Shown here piece after piece: positions 26,108-35,538 of a stretch of DNA of 64,000 bases. This DNA is from Dyadobacter sp. LHD-138 (GTDB lineage: Bacteria; Bacteroidota; Bacteroidia; Cytophagales; Spirosomataceae). Made by a program: the position numbers and the translations under genes. Position 1 is the stretch's first letter; each line of letters starts with the position of its first letter. Where the stretch lies: contig NZ_JAVFVU010000015.1 of the NCBI RefSeq assembly GCF_030929615.1, positions 62,001 to 126,000 on the forward strand. The letters run 5' to 3'. The notes under the pieces are model-generated. The model saw only the letters and a program-made list of their open reading frames with translations, was not told where the DNA came from and ran no database searches.

Positions 26108-26191
26108 ATGATCACAATCCTCTTGGTATCCGCCGGAATTTTATGTTTCGCGCTCTTTTACAAAACCGTTCACTTCTTTGAAAATATCTAA
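26108..26191 (+). CDS. 27-residue membrane microprotein (KdpF-like position)
   Basis: The ORF ATG 26108 to TAA 26191 encodes MITILLVSAGILCFALFYKT plus HFFENI-type tail: one membrane helix with a short polar end. It ends 2 nt before the kdpF start, so translation is probably coupled. It has the size and topology of KdpF but not its usual KPEKF end, so it may be a second KdpF-like subunit stabiliser. It is too short for ordinary gene callers. Confidence 0.6.
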   Translation: MITILLVSAGILCFALFYKTVHFFENI

Positions 26192-26193
26192 CC

Positions 26194-26271
26194 ATGGCAG
26201 CTCTATTCATCGTAGCAATCGGCGTGTTTGGTTACATCTGTTATGTTTTAATCAAACCCGAAAAATTCTAA
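26194..26271 (+). CDS. kdpF: KdpF, small subunit of the potassium-transporting ATPase
   Basis: This 25-residue peptide begins MAALFIVAIGVFGYICYVLI and ends KPEKF, a single membrane helix with the typical KdpF tail. KdpF stabilises the KdpABC complex in the inner membrane. It lies 2 nt after the 27-residue microprotein and ahead of kdpA. Confidence 0.85.
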   Translation: MAALFIVAIGVFGYICYVLIKPEKF

Positions 26272-26281
26272 TCTGAAAGGC

Positions 26282-26413
26282 ATGACAACCCGGGACAGCG
26301 ATCACAAAAACAAAACAGGCTTATGGGAAGTGCTCATCATCCTGTTGATCTGGCTGCTTGCCCTCTCGATGGTTTACATCATTTTCTGGAAAGTGAAATC
26401 GAATTTAAATTAA
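26282..26413 (+). CDS. 43-residue membrane microprotein before kdpA
   Basis: The ORF runs from ATG 26282 to TAA 26413. It has a polar N-terminus (MTTRDSDHKNKTGLWE), one membrane helix (VLIILLIWLLALSMVYIIFW) and a short basic tail (KVKSNLN). The stop is 6 nt before the kdpA start. I know no named family. Position and topology suggest a Kdp accessory subunit. Confidence 0.6.
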   Translation: MTTRDSDHKNKTGLWEVLIILLIWLLALSMVYIIFWKVKSNLN

Positions 26414-26419
26414 GAAAAA

Positions 26420-28108
26420 ATGAACACTGAAATATTTGGAATCATTGCGATGTTTGTGCTGACGGCGGTTTTCGGCTTACCGCTGGGCAAGTACATCGCA
26501 AAAGTTTATGCAGGGGAGAAAACCGCCCTGGATCCCGTTTTTAACCCCATTGAAAAACAGTTTTTCAAAATCAGCGGCATCGATCAAAACGCTGAAATGA
26601 ACTGGAAACAGCATATGTTTTCGCTGATCACCATCAACATGGTCTGGTTTATTTTGGGCATGTTTGTGCTGATGAACCAGGGCTGGCTGCCGCTGAACCC
26701 CGACGGCAACCCCGGACAAAGCGCCGATCTGGCCTTTAACACCAGCATTTCTTTTGTCGTCAACTGTAATTTACAGCATTACTCGGGCGAATCCGGCGTC
26801 AGTTATTTGTCTCAGCTGTTTTTGATGTTTCTTCAGTTTGTGACTGCCGGAACCGGTATGGCGGCAGCAGCCGTGATATTTATGGCCTTACGGGAACGTA
26901 CAACGGATCAGCTCGGAAACTTTTACAATTTGATGGTAAAATCCTGCACCCGGATCCTGCTGCCCCTTTCCATTGTTGTCGCTTCCGTACTGGCTTTCAG
27001 CGGGACACCGATGACTTTTGAGGGCAAAGATACCATCGTCAACATGCAGGGCGACACCGTTCAGGTTTCCCGCGGACCGGTGGCCGCTTTTGTGGCCATC
27101 AAGCATTTGGGTACCAATGGCGGGGGTTTTTACGGGGCCAACTCGGCGCACCCGCTCGAAAACCCGAATTACCTGACCAATATGACAGAAATGATCGCGC
27201 AAATGATCATTCCCATGGCGATGATTTTTGCTTTCGGATTTTTCCTAAAAAGAAGAAAAATGGGCTGGATGATCTTCGGGGTGATGACCATCGGCTTTTT
27301 GGTGCTGGCCATTCCCACGGTAATCTGGGAAATCAATGGCAATCCTGCGATTGGCCATATGGGTGTGGACATGTCCGCAGGCGCGATGGAGGGCAAAGAA
27401 ACCCGGCTGGGCAGTGCGGCATCCGGCTTTTGGAGTATAGCCACCACCGTAATTTCAACGGGTTCGGTCAACTCCATGCATGACAGCGCCATGCCATTAT
27501 CCGGTATGATGCAGCTGCTGTCGATGATGACCAATGCTTTTTACGGCGGTGTCGGGGCAGGGATACTCAACTTTTTCATCTTCATTATCCTGGCGGTCTT
27601 TATCAGTGGATTGATGGTGGGAAGGACCCCTGAATTCATGGGCAAAAAAATCGAAGCCAGGGAAATGAAAATCGCCATGATCGTGGCCTTACTGCATCCC
27701 TTCCTGATTTTGGTGGGCACGGCACTCGCAGCAGCCTTTCCATCCATCACCGCTGCCACACTGGCCAACCCGGGCTTTCACGGATTCAGTGAAATGCTCT
27801 ATGAATACACCTCGTCGGCCGCCAACAACGGCAGTGGTTTCGAGGGGCTGGGCGATAACAATCCCTGGTGGAATATTACAACCGGTTTTGTTCTGATCCT
27901 TTCCCGCTACCTCCCCATCATTGGCCCGGTCGCTATTGCAGGCCTTCTGGCCAGTAAAAAATACATCCCTGAAAGCGCCGGTACCTTAAAAACAGACTCG
28001 GCCACCTTTGGTGTGATGGTGCTGGCCGTGATCGTGATCATCACAGCATTATCCTTTTTCCCGGCGCTGACCCTGGGCCCGATCGCCGAATATTTCACGT
28101 TACGGTAG
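26420..28108 (+). CDS. kdpA: Potassium-transporting ATPase subunit KdpA
   Basis: This 562-residue polytopic membrane protein is of usual KdpA length. It is the potassium-channel-like subunit of the high-affinity KdpFABC pump in the inner membrane. Filter-loop regions are visible: NCNLQHYSGESGVSYLSQ near residue 116, the GTNGGGFYGANSAHPLENP loop near 232, GSVNSMHDSAMPLSGM near 350 and SSAANNGSGFEGLGDNNPWW near 469. All are intact. It is preceded by microproteins and followed after 106 bp by kdpB. Confidence 0.97.
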   Translation: MNTEIFGIIAMFVLTAVFGLPLGKYIAKVYAGEKTALDPVFNPIEKQFFKISGIDQNAEMNWKQHMFSLITINMVWFILGMFVLMNQGWLPLNPDGNPGQSADLAFNTSISFVVNCNLQHYSGESGVSYLSQLFLMFLQFVTAGTGMAAAAVIFMALRERTTDQLGNFYNLMVKSCTRILLPLSIVVASVLAFSGTPMTFEGKDTIVNMQGDTVQVSRGPVAAFVAIKHLGTNGGGFYGANSAHPLENPNYLTNMTEMIAQMIIPMAMIFAFGFFLKRRKMGWMIFGVMTIGFLVLAIPTVIWEINGNPAIGHMGVDMSAGAMEGKETRLGSAASGFWSIATTVISTGSVNSMHDSAMPLSGMMQLLSMMTNAFYGGVGAGILNFFIFIILAVFISGLMVGRTPEFMGKKIEAREMKIAMIVALLHPFLILVGTALAAAFPSITAATLANPGFHGFSEMLYEYTSSAANNGSGFEGLGDNNPWWNITTGFVLILSRYLPIIGPVAIAGLLASKKYIPESAGTLKTDSATFGVMVLAVIVIITALSFFPALTLGPIAEYFTLR

Positions 28109-28214
28109 ACACGGGATTCATTTAAATAAAAGCTGCAAAAACGGATTGTAACCAATATCCGGCAATCAGCAAGCAGCGCATACTTAATCAATAACGGCCA
28201 AACGCCATCAGGAA

Positions 28215-30257
28215 ATGAAAAATAAAGATACGTCCTTGTTTCAAAAGGACCTGGTCAATGAAGCCCTCAAACAGGCATTTGTCAAATTAAACCCCAGCAT
28301 CCTGTTCCGCAACCCTGTGATGTTCACCGTGGAAATCGGAACGGCCATTATGCTGGTGGTCAGTATATGGACTTTGATGGGAGAAAAATCCCAAGGCAGC
28401 TTTGCCTATAACTTCACGGTGTTTTTAGTCTTACTGTTAACCCTGCTCTTTGCCAACTTTGCCGAAGGCATCGCCGAAGCAAGAGGCAAGGCCCAGGCCG
28501 ATAGTTTACGTAAAACAAGGGAGGAAACGCCAGCCAGACTGGTCATCGAAAACAAGGCCGGATTCTCGGTCTCGACCAGACAGGTCATGTCTGCTTCCAT
28601 GAAAAAGGGGGATGTTTTTATCTGCGAGGCCGGTGACAACATTGCCACCGACGGCGAGATTATCGAAGGCCTCGCCACGATCGATGAAAGCGCGATCACC
28701 GGGGAAAGTGCGCCCGTTATCCGGGAGGCCGGTGGTGATAAAAGCAGTGTAACAGGGGGTACCAAGGTTTTGTCCGACAAGATCAAAGTCATGGTAACGA
28801 CCGAACCCGGCGAGAGTTTTCTTGACAAAATGATCGCGCTGGTCGAAGGGGCCAGCCGCCAGAAAACACCCAATGAAATTGCCCTGACGATTCTGCTGGC
28901 CGGATTTACCCTGGTCTTCATCATTGTCTGCGTGACGCTGAAGCCTTTTGCCGACCAGGCCAATACGCCCATCACCATTGCCGCCTTCATTTCCCTTTTC
29001 GTCTGTCTGATCCCGACAACGATCGGCGGGCTGCTTTCGGCCATCGGTATTGCCGGTATGGACCGTGCGCTTCGTGCCAATGTGATCACCAAATCAGGGA
29101 AAGCCGTTGAAACAGCCGGTGATATTGACGTGCTGCTTTTGGACAAAACCGGAACGATCACGATCGGAAACAGAAAGGCGACGAATTTCTATGCCGCCAA
29201 AGGCGTGACGGATAACCATTTTATCAAATGCGCGGTCCTGAGCTCGATCGCCGATGAAACGCCGGAAGGAAAATCCATCCTGGAACTGGCGAATTTGAAT
29301 CCATCGTCTTACAACCATCTGGCCAATCCAACCTATATCAAATTCACCGCCGAGACCAGAAGCTCCGGTATTGACTTTGACGAAACCAGGATCCGCAAAG
29401 GTGCTTTTGACTCGATCAGAAATCTGACCACCAAAGCGGGCAACAAATTCCCAACCGAAATTGAGGATAGGACAAGAGTAATATCCAGCAATGGAGGCAC
29501 ACCGCTGGTGGTTTCCGAAAATGAAAAGGTGCTTGGCGTGATCGAATTACAGGATATCATCAAACCGGGCATCAGCGAGCGGTTCGAGCGTCTGCGCAAG
29601 ATGGGTGTAAAAACGGTGATGGTGACCGGCGATAACCCGTTGACTGCGAAATTTATTGCCGAAAAAGCGGGTGTCGATGATTTTATCGCCGAAGCCAAGC
29701 CGGAAGATAAAATGAACTACATCAAAAGGGAACAGGAAAGTGGTAAACTGGTTGCCATGATGGGCGACGGTACCAACGATGCGCCAGCCCTGGCCCAGGC
29801 TGATGTTGGGGTGGCCATGAACAGCGGTACACAGGCGGCCAAGGAGGCAGGCAACATGGTGGATCTGGACAATGACCCGACCAAACTGATTGAAATTGTC
29901 GAGATTGGGAAGCAACTGCTGATGACCCGCGGGACGCTGACGACTTTCTCCATTGCCAATGACGTCGCCAAATATTTCGCCATCATCCCGGCCTTGTTTA
30001 TTGCCTCGATCCCAGCCCTGAAAGGCCTGAACATCATGGACCTGCATAGCCCGGAAAGCGCAATTCTCTCCGCCGTGATTTTCAACGCCATCATCATTCC
30101 GTTCCTGATTCCTTTGGCACTGAAAGGCGTAGCCTATAAACCCATCGGCGCAAGCGCGCTGCTGCGCAGAAACCTGTTTATCTACGGTCTGGGCGGGATC
30201 ATTGTCCCTTTTATCGGTATAAAAATCATTGACCTTGTCGTCAGTATCTGGATTTAG
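28215..30257 (+). CDS. kdpB: Potassium-transporting P-type ATPase subunit KdpB
   Basis: This 680-residue P-type ATPase has all key motifs. The actuator loop is AITGESAPV near residue 159, the phosphorylated Asp is D310 in [12 protein letters not shown], the hinge is VTGDNPLTA near 474, and [20 protein letters not shown] follows near 515. It hydrolyses ATP to drive potassium through KdpA. The length is normal and no motif is missing. It lies between kdpA and kdpC in one operon. Confidence 0.97.
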   Translation: MKNKDTSLFQKDLVNEALKQAFVKLNPSILFRNPVMFTVEIGTAIMLVVSIWTLMGEKSQGSFAYNFTVFLVLLLTLLFANFAEGIAEARGKAQADSLRKTREETPARLVIENKAGFSVSTRQVMSASMKKGDVFICEAGDNIATDGEIIEGLATIDESAITGESAPVIREAGGDKSSVTGGTKVLSDKIKVMVTTEPGESFLDKMIALVEGASRQKTPNEIALTILLAGFTLVFIIVCVTLKPFADQANTPITIAAFISLFVCLIPTTIGGLLSAIGIAGMDRALRANVITKSGKAVETAGDIDVLLLDKTGTITIGNRKATNFYAAKGVTDNHFIKCAVLSSIADETPEGKSILELANLNPSSYNHLANPTYIKFTAETRSSGIDFDETRIRKGAFDSIRNLTTKAGNKFPTEIEDRTRVISSNGGTPLVVSENEKVLGVIELQDIIKPGISERFERLRKMGVKTVMVTGDNPLTAKFIAEKAGVDDFIAEAKPEDKMNYIKREQESGKLVAMMGDGTNDAPALAQADVGVAMNSGTQAAKEAGNMVDLDNDPTKLIEIVEIGKQLLMTRGTLTTFSIANDVAKYFAIIPALFIASIPALKGLNIMDLHSPESAILSAVIFNAIIIPFLIPLALKGVAYKPIGASALLRRNLFIYGLGGIIVPFIGIKIIDLVVSIWI

Positions 30258-30330
30258 CAGACTAAAAAGAGTAACCATTAAATACAAAACCTGGCTGGTG
30301 GTAAGCCGCCGCCAGCCTAAAAATAAAGCA

Positions 30331-30891
30331 ATGAAAACGAACTTATTTCCGGCAATAAAACTAACGGTTGTTACCCTGATTTTCTTCTCGGGCGTATACA
30401 CAGCCATCATCTGGGCCGTTGCCCAATTGGCCCCTAACCATGGCAATGGCGAGGTCGTGGTGCAGCATGGCAAAAAATACTACACCAATCTGGGCCAGAC
30501 TTTTACCGAAGACAAATACTTTAATTCACGGTCGTCAGCCGTCGATTACAATGCGGCCGGGAGCGGTGGCAGCAACAAAGGCCCGTCAAACCCCGAATAC
30601 CTGCAAACCGTTCAGGCGCGCATCGATACTTTTCTGCTGCACAATCCGGAGGTTAAAAAATCGGACATTCCCGTCGAACTGGTCACGGCCAGCGGTAGCG
30701 GTCTGGATCCGGATATTTCTCCCAAAGCCGCTTTGGTCCAGTTGAAAAGGATTGCCAGAACTCGAAATATTTCCGAAAAAAATGTGCAGGCGCTGATCGA
30801 AGCAAACACGGAAGCACCTTTGCTCGGACTTTTAGGCCCCGCCAAAGTCAATGTTTTAAAATTGAACATAGCCCTTGATCAGGCTAAATAA
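30331..30891 (+). CDS. kdpC: Potassium-transporting ATPase subunit KdpC
   Basis: The ATG at 30331 gives 186 residues, the usual KdpC size; the open frame continues upstream but without KdpC homology. It has an N-terminal membrane helix (AIKLTVVTLIFFSGVYTAII) and a periplasmic domain with family motifs: FNSRSSAVDYNAAGSGGSN, ELVTASGSGLDPDISPKAAL and a C-terminal LGLLGPAKVNVLKLNIAL. KdpC joins KdpA and KdpB in the complex. Confidence 0.95.
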   Translation: MKTNLFPAIKLTVVTLIFFSGVYTAIIWAVAQLAPNHGNGEVVVQHGKKYYTNLGQTFTEDKYFNSRSSAVDYNAAGSGGSNKGPSNPEYLQTVQARIDTFLLHNPEVKKSDIPVELVTASGSGLDPDISPKAALVQLKRIARTRNISEKNVQALIEANTEAPLLGLLGPAKVNVLKLNIALDQAK

Positions 30892-31343
30892 GTCCAAGTC
30901 ATTTACTCAACGTTTTTTATAATACGGTGCCCGCCACTATAAGAGAAGGCACCAACACAATATTAACCCGACGGCACTTTATGGCATCTTTCAATTGTAT
31001 TAATATGTGTATTTAAACGCAGAGTAAAGGGAGTTGAGCGCTGAGTTTCGTGATTGTTTATTTAACCAGAACTGATGCTTAACTCCTTTTATCATTAACC
31101 CGGCAGTACTTCATGAGATCCTTAAATTGACTTAAAGTATCCAATATCAACAATTTAAAATCACCTTAAATACCTACCTTGTTAATGAGTCCTTTCCCGA
31201 AATTAAAACACCTCTCCAAACTCAGCGCTCAACTCCCTTTACTCTGCGTTAATATTTTTCACCAGTTAGAAATATCAATAATTTGAAATTACGTTAGATG
31301 CCCGTCGGGTTAATCACTTCAAAAATCCAGTACACTTACCAGT
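30892..31343. repeat. kdpC-porin gap: 33-bp perfect inverted repeat and CGTCGGGTTAAT elements
   Basis: There is no gene here. A perfect 33-bp inverted repeat has arms 31016-31048 and 31218-31250, enclosing 169 bp. The arms carry the CTCTGCGTT-type string seen in Bacteroidota intergenic repeats. Outside them, ATTAACCCGACG (30962-30973) and CGTCGGGTTAAT (31303-31314) form an outer inverted pair, and a variant CATTAACCCGGCAG lies near 31093. The string recurs at 5134-5145. AATATCAA-type AT-rich flanks are also shared near 31141 and 31271. In RNA the arms would make a very stable stem between kdpC and the porin gene. Confidence 0.8.
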
Positions 31344-32441
31344 ATGAAAATGAATAAATTATTATTGATTGCCGCCGGAATGATTTCATTTCAGGCTATT
31401 GCCCAGGATAGTATTGTGGCCGAAAAACCAAAAGCAAATCCTTTGACGTTCTCTGGCTACATCGAAGCCTTTTACAGTTACGATTTTAACAAACCGGCCA
31501 GTCACGAAAGACCCGGCTTTTTATACAATTTCAACAAACACAACGAGGTAAATTTAAACCTGGGGCTATTTAAGGTCAATTACAATACGGAAAATGTACG
31601 GGCCAACCTGGCTGTGATGGCCGGGACCTATGCACAATACAATCTGGCAGCAGAGCAGGGATTGCTTAAAAATATTTATGAAGCCAACGTGGGTGTAAAA
31701 ATTTCAAAAAACAATAATTTATGGATTGACGCCGGCGTTATGCCTTCGCATATTGGCTTTGAAGGCGCGATTGGCAAGGACAACTGGACCTTGACCAGAA
31801 GTTTACTGGCCGAAAATTCACCTTATTATGAGGCAGGTGTTAAGATTGGTTATACCACTAAAAACGAAAAAATATATGCAGCCGTCATGTATCTGAATGG
31901 CTGGCAGCGCATCCAGAAAGTGCCCGGCAATCAAACGCCGGCATTCGGAACCCAGCTGACCATTAAGCCATCGGCCAAAGTGACCCTGAACTGGAGTACG
32001 TACCTGGGCAACGAGCAGCCCGACAGCACCAGACAATGGAGATATTTCAATAATGTTTACGGGGTGTTTCAATTCACAGACCGCTTTGGGCTGACGGCGG
32101 GCTTCGATATTGGTACCCAGCAAAAAAGCAAGGGAAGCAGCCGCTACAATACCTGGTATACGCCCATTTTGATTACCCGGTATTCCCCCAATGATAAAAT
32201 TCGTCTTGCCGCACGCGGCGAGTATTATGCCGACAAAAACGGGGTCATCATCAGCACGGGAACGCCAAACGGGTTCAAAACTTTCGGGTATTCGGCAAAC
32301 TTTGACTACCTGCCAGCCCAAAACGTCATGTTCCGCCTGGAAGCGAGAACTTTTAAGAGCAAAGACGGTATATTTACAAAGCATGAAAAGGCCGACAGCC
32401 AGAATTTCTTTGTGACAACATCAGTGGCACTATCATTTTAA
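31344..32441 (+). CDS. Outer-membrane porin (BBP2-like beta-barrel)
   Basis: This 365-residue protein has a signal peptide (ending AIAQ near residue 21) and beta-barrel strands of alternating pattern, ending in VTTSVALSF with a C-terminal Phe. PLTFSGYIEAFYSYDFNKPA opens the barrel, typical of putative porin-2 (BBP2) proteins. It sits between kdpC and kdpD in the kdp cluster, so it may supply the outer-membrane path for potassium. Its stop overlaps the kdpD start by one base (TAATG), showing translational coupling. Confidence 0.85.
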   Translation: MKMNKLLLIAAGMISFQAIAQDSIVAEKPKANPLTFSGYIEAFYSYDFNKPASHERPGFLYNFNKHNEVNLNLGLFKVNYNTENVRANLAVMAGTYAQYNLAAEQGLLKNIYEANVGVKISKNNNLWIDAGVMPSHIGFEGAIGKDNWTLTRSLLAENSPYYEAGVKIGYTTKNEKIYAAVMYLNGWQRIQKVPGNQTPAFGTQLTIKPSAKVTLNWSTYLGNEQPDSTRQWRYFNNVYGVFQFTDRFGLTAGFDIGTQQKSKGSSRYNTWYTPILITRYSPNDKIRLAARGEYYADKNGVIISTGTPNGFKTFGYSANFDYLPAQNVMFRLEARTFKSKDGIFTKHEKADSQNFFVTTSVALSF

Positions 32442-33571
32442 TGACTGAAAAAGAAACCAACGTAAAACATTTTCTGGACCTGATCAAAAAATCCAGAAGA
32501 GGGAAGTTCAAAATCTACATCGGCATGAGTGCCGGTGTAGGTAAAACCTTCCGGATGCTGCAAGAGGCCCACACATTGATGCGTAACGGCATTGATGTGA
32601 AAATTGGTTATATAGAAACCCATAACCGCAAAGAGACCCACGATCTGCTCGAAGGACTCCCGATTATTCCCCGGCGCAAACTGTTTTACAAGGGAAAAGA
32701 ACTGGAAGAGTTTGATTTGCAGGCCGTCATCAGTTTGCGTCCTGAAATCGTGATTGTCGATGAGCTGGCCCATACCAATATCGAAGGCAGTAAAAACGAT
32801 AAACGCTGGCAGGATGTTATGGAAATACTGGATGCCGGTATCAATGTGATCAGTGCCGTCAACATTCAGCATATCGAAAGCCTGAACGAAGAAATTAAGC
32901 AGATCACCCGGGTGGAAGTAAAAGAAAGAATTCCGGATAGTGTCTTGCAGCAGGCCGATGAAGTGGTCAACATTGATTTGACGGCCGATGAGCTCATCAT
33001 CCGTTTGAAGGAAGGTAAGATTTATGCGGCTGAAAAAGTCCCGACGGCACTCAGCAACTTTTTCACCTCGGACAACATTTTACAGCTCCGCGAACTGGCG
33101 CTGAAAGAAGTGGCCAGCCAGGTCGTTCGAAAAGTGGAAACCGAAATTACTTCGCGGGGGACAACCTCTTTGAAGCCCAATAAATTTATGGCCTGCATCA
33201 GCAGCAACGCCCAGACGTCCAAAACGGTCATCCGCAAAACGGCCCGGCTGGCCAGTTATTACAATAGTCCCTGGGTGCTGCTGTACGTGCAGACGCCCAA
33301 GGAAAGCATGGATAAAATTGCCCTTGACAAGCAAAGGCATCTGATCAATAATTTTAAGCTGGCAACCGAGCTGGGCGGCGAAATCATCCGGATTGAAAGT
33401 GCGCACGTATCCAGAACCATCATGGAGGTCGCCGAGCAAAGGCAGATCACAACCATTTGCATCGGCAAGCCGCATATGAGTCTGTTTAAAGTGATATTGG
33501 CCACCAATATCTTTAATCAGCTATTGAAAAAGTTATCTGTTTCTGAAATTGATCTGGTTATTCTATCATGA
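32441..33571 (+). CDS. kdpD: KdpD-type sensor protein lacking a kinase domain
   Basis: This 376-residue protein has only the cytoplasmic N-terminal part of KdpD. The KdpD sensor domain has a Walker A motif at about residues 27-38 (GMSAGVGKTFRM), IVDELAHTNIEGSKN near 104 and VNIQHIESLN near 143. A universal-stress-like domain (about 245-375) follows. The membrane helices and histidine kinase part of canonical KdpD are absent. The next gene, a separate histidine kinase, overlaps it by 4 nt (ATGA), so the two probably work together as a split KdpD. It would sense potassium, cyclic-di-AMP or ATP. Confidence 0.9.
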   Translation: MTEKETNVKHFLDLIKKSRRGKFKIYIGMSAGVGKTFRMLQEAHTLMRNGIDVKIGYIETHNRKETHDLLEGLPIIPRRKLFYKGKELEEFDLQAVISLRPEIVIVDELAHTNIEGSKNDKRWQDVMEILDAGINVISAVNIQHIESLNEEIKQITRVEVKERIPDSVLQQADEVVNIDLTADELIIRLKEGKIYAAEKVPTALSNFFTSDNILQLRELALKEVASQVVRKVETEITSRGTTSLKPNKFMACISSNAQTSKTVIRKTARLASYYNSPWVLLYVQTPKESMDKIALDKQRHLINNFKLATELGGEIIRIESAHVSRTIMEVAEQRQITTICIGKPHMSLFKVILATNIFNQLLKKLSVSEIDLVILS

Positions 33572-35298
33572 AAATTAAAGCAAAACTGACACTGGGCATT
33601 GGCCTGCTGTTTTTTATGATTTTACTATTGTCGTCTGTCGGGATCAGAAATATCAACGCCTTAAAGAATGATTCTGAAAACATCCTGATCGCCAACTACA
33701 ATACCCTTGAATATGCCAGAAATATGTTGCTGGCGTTGGACGAAATACAGCTTAAGGCTGGCGGATTTGAAGATTTTCAAAAAAATCTGGACAAACAGAA
33801 GCAAAACGTCACCGAGCAGGGAGAAGGCAAGGCAACCGGTCACATCGAACATCATTTACAGCTGCTGAAAGCAAATCCCCATGATGCAACGCTGCACCTG
33901 CTGATCAGAAAAGACATTTCCGAGATCATGCGGCTGAACATGATCGCCATTCAGCGCAAAAGTGACATTGCCAAAGAAACCGCCCGCACGGCAAATCTAT
34001 GGATCGTCGTTTCCAGCACCATTTGTTTTTTACTGGGCATGACCCTTTTGGTCAACCTTCCCAGCAATATTGCCAACCCCGTAAAGGAGCTCACCAACAG
34101 CATCAGGGAAATTGCGGCCAAGAACTATTCGCAGAGGGTTTATTACAAAAGTAAAAATGAATTTGGCGAACTGGCCGATTCATTCAATACGATGGCTGAA
34201 AAACTGGAAGAGTACAACAACAGCAATCTTTCCAAATTACTGATTGAAAAAAAACGGATTGAAACGCTGATCAACAATATGCATGAGCCCGTGATCGGCC
34301 TGGATGAAAACAAAAGTATTTTATTCATCAACAACGAAGCCCTGAAAATTTCAGGACTCAGGTCCGAGGATGTGGTCGGTAAAACCGCCCAGGAAGTTGC
34401 CGCATCCAATGATCTGGTCCGGTCCCTGATCTACGACCTTTCCGAGCAGGGTGATGGCAGCAATCAGCAAAATGAATCGATAAAAATCTATGCGGATGAT
34501 AAGGAAAGCTACTTCGAGAAAGAAGTGGTCAATATCACGATCCTGCCCACCGGTGAAAAAGAGAAAAAACTTATTGGGCAGGTAATCGTCCTTAAAAACA
34601 TTACCCCTTTCAAGGAGCTGGATTTTGCCAAAACCAATTTTATTGCAACGGTTTCCCACGAACTGAAAACACCGATTTCTTCGATTAAGATGAGCCTTCA
34701 GCTCCTGGAAAATGCCCAGACCGGTACTGTCAATACCGAGCAGCAGCAGCTCATTGACAGCATCAAGGAAGACAGCGACCGGCTTTTGAAAATTACGGGG
34801 GAGCTGCTGAATATGTCTCAGGTTGAAACCGGCAATATCCAGCTGAGCATCCAGGAATCAACCCCTGCCCGGATTCTGGAATACGCCCTTGAGGCCGTTA
34901 AGGTGCAGGCCGAACAAAAGCAGGTTGAGCTTATTGTTGACACGGAAGAAAACCTGCCAACCATCAAGGCGGATACGGAAAAAACGGCCTGGGTGATGAT
35001 CAATTTCTTAACCAACGCCATACGTTACTCGAATCAGGCCGGCCAGATTCATGTCCAGATCAAGCGCCTGGACAATCTGGTCCACTTTTCGGTCAAAGAC
35101 GAAGGCAAAGGTATTGACAGCCGTTACCGAAGCAAAATTTTCAACCGTTACTTTCAGGTGCCCGGAAGCGCTAAAAGCGGAACGGGTTTGGGACTCGCGA
35201 TCAGCAAGGAATTCATCGAAGCACAGGGTGGCCATATCGGCGTGAACAGTGAGATCGGCATGGGCAGCACATTCTATTTTGACCTCGCCAAATTTTAG
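33568..35298 (+). CDS. Membrane sensor histidine kinase (HAMP-PAS-HisKA-HATPase) of the kdp cluster
   Basis: This 576-residue kinase has membrane helices at about 5-27 and 145-168, flanking a short periplasmic helical sensor. HAMP is at about 170-225 and PAS at about 230-345. HisKA has H364 in TVSHELKTPISS, and the HATPase has NFLTNAIRYS, DEGKGIDSRY and GTGLGLAISKEF. It overlaps the kdpD-sensor gene by 4 nt and likely replaces the missing KdpD kinase part. No receiver protein is encoded nearby, so its response regulator must lie elsewhere. Confidence 0.92.
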   Translation: MKIKAKLTLGIGLLFFMILLLSSVGIRNINALKNDSENILIANYNTLEYARNMLLALDEIQLKAGGFEDFQKNLDKQKQNVTEQGEGKATGHIEHHLQLLKANPHDATLHLLIRKDISEIMRLNMIAIQRKSDIAKETARTANLWIVVSSTICFLLGMTLLVNLPSNIANPVKELTNSIREIAAKNYSQRVYYKSKNEFGELADSFNTMAEKLEEYNNSNLSKLLIEKKRIETLINNMHEPVIGLDENKSILFINNEALKISGLRSEDVVGKTAQEVAASNDLVRSLIYDLSEQGDGSNQQNESIKIYADDKESYFEKEVVNITILPTGEKEKKLIGQVIVLKNITPFKELDFAKTNFIATVSHELKTPISSIKMSLQLLENAQTGTVNTEQQQLIDSIKEDSDRLLKITGELLNMSQVETGNIQLSIQESTPARILEYALEAVKVQAEQKQVELIVDTEENLPTIKADTEKTAWVMINFLTNAIRYSNQAGQIHVQIKRLDNLVHFSVKDEGKGIDSRYRSKIFNRYFQVPGSAKSGTGLGLAISKEFIEAQGGHIGVNSEIGMGSTFYFDLAKF

Positions 35299-35321
35299 AC
35301 GGCTCCACCAGATTTGCCGTC

Positions 35322-35534
35322 ATGAAAATGAATACCCGACTGGGATTTACTCCGGTCACCTACGCCGAAATTACTCAGGAAAAGAAGTTTTGGGAAGGCT
35401 GTAAAAGCTGTGTCAACTACCATGCCCTGCTTGAAAAGGGTACAAAAAATTGCTTCTGCACGGCCATGCTGTACACACCGGCGGAAGAAGCCGAAGCGCA
35501 GGAGAATGAATCAGAGCTGGAACATTTCAAATAA
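35322..35534 (+). CDS. 70-residue Cys-rich small protein at the end of the kdp cluster
   Basis: This small acidic protein has four Cys as two CxxC/CxC-like pairs: CKSCVNY near residue 28 and NCFCTAM near 44. The pattern suggests metal binding, such as zinc or iron. It starts 24 bp after the histidine kinase stop on the same strand, so it is probably co-transcribed. It has no recognised family. The stop lies only 4 bp from the end of a convergent AraC gene. Confidence 0.6.
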   Translation: MKMNTRLGFTPVTYAEITQEKKFWEGCKSCVNYHALLEKGTKNCFCTAMLYTPAEEAEAQENESELEHFK

Positions 35535-35538
35535 CCAT

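Noticed and set aside
25774..26181. 135-codon frame across the start of the kdp cluster
   Set aside because: It is a shadow of the DUF7674-like gene and the first microprotein, with poor composition.
30229..30330. Longer KdpC from an upstream start
   Set aside because: The added residues overlap the end of kdpB and lack KdpC similarity; ATG 30331 gives the normal length.
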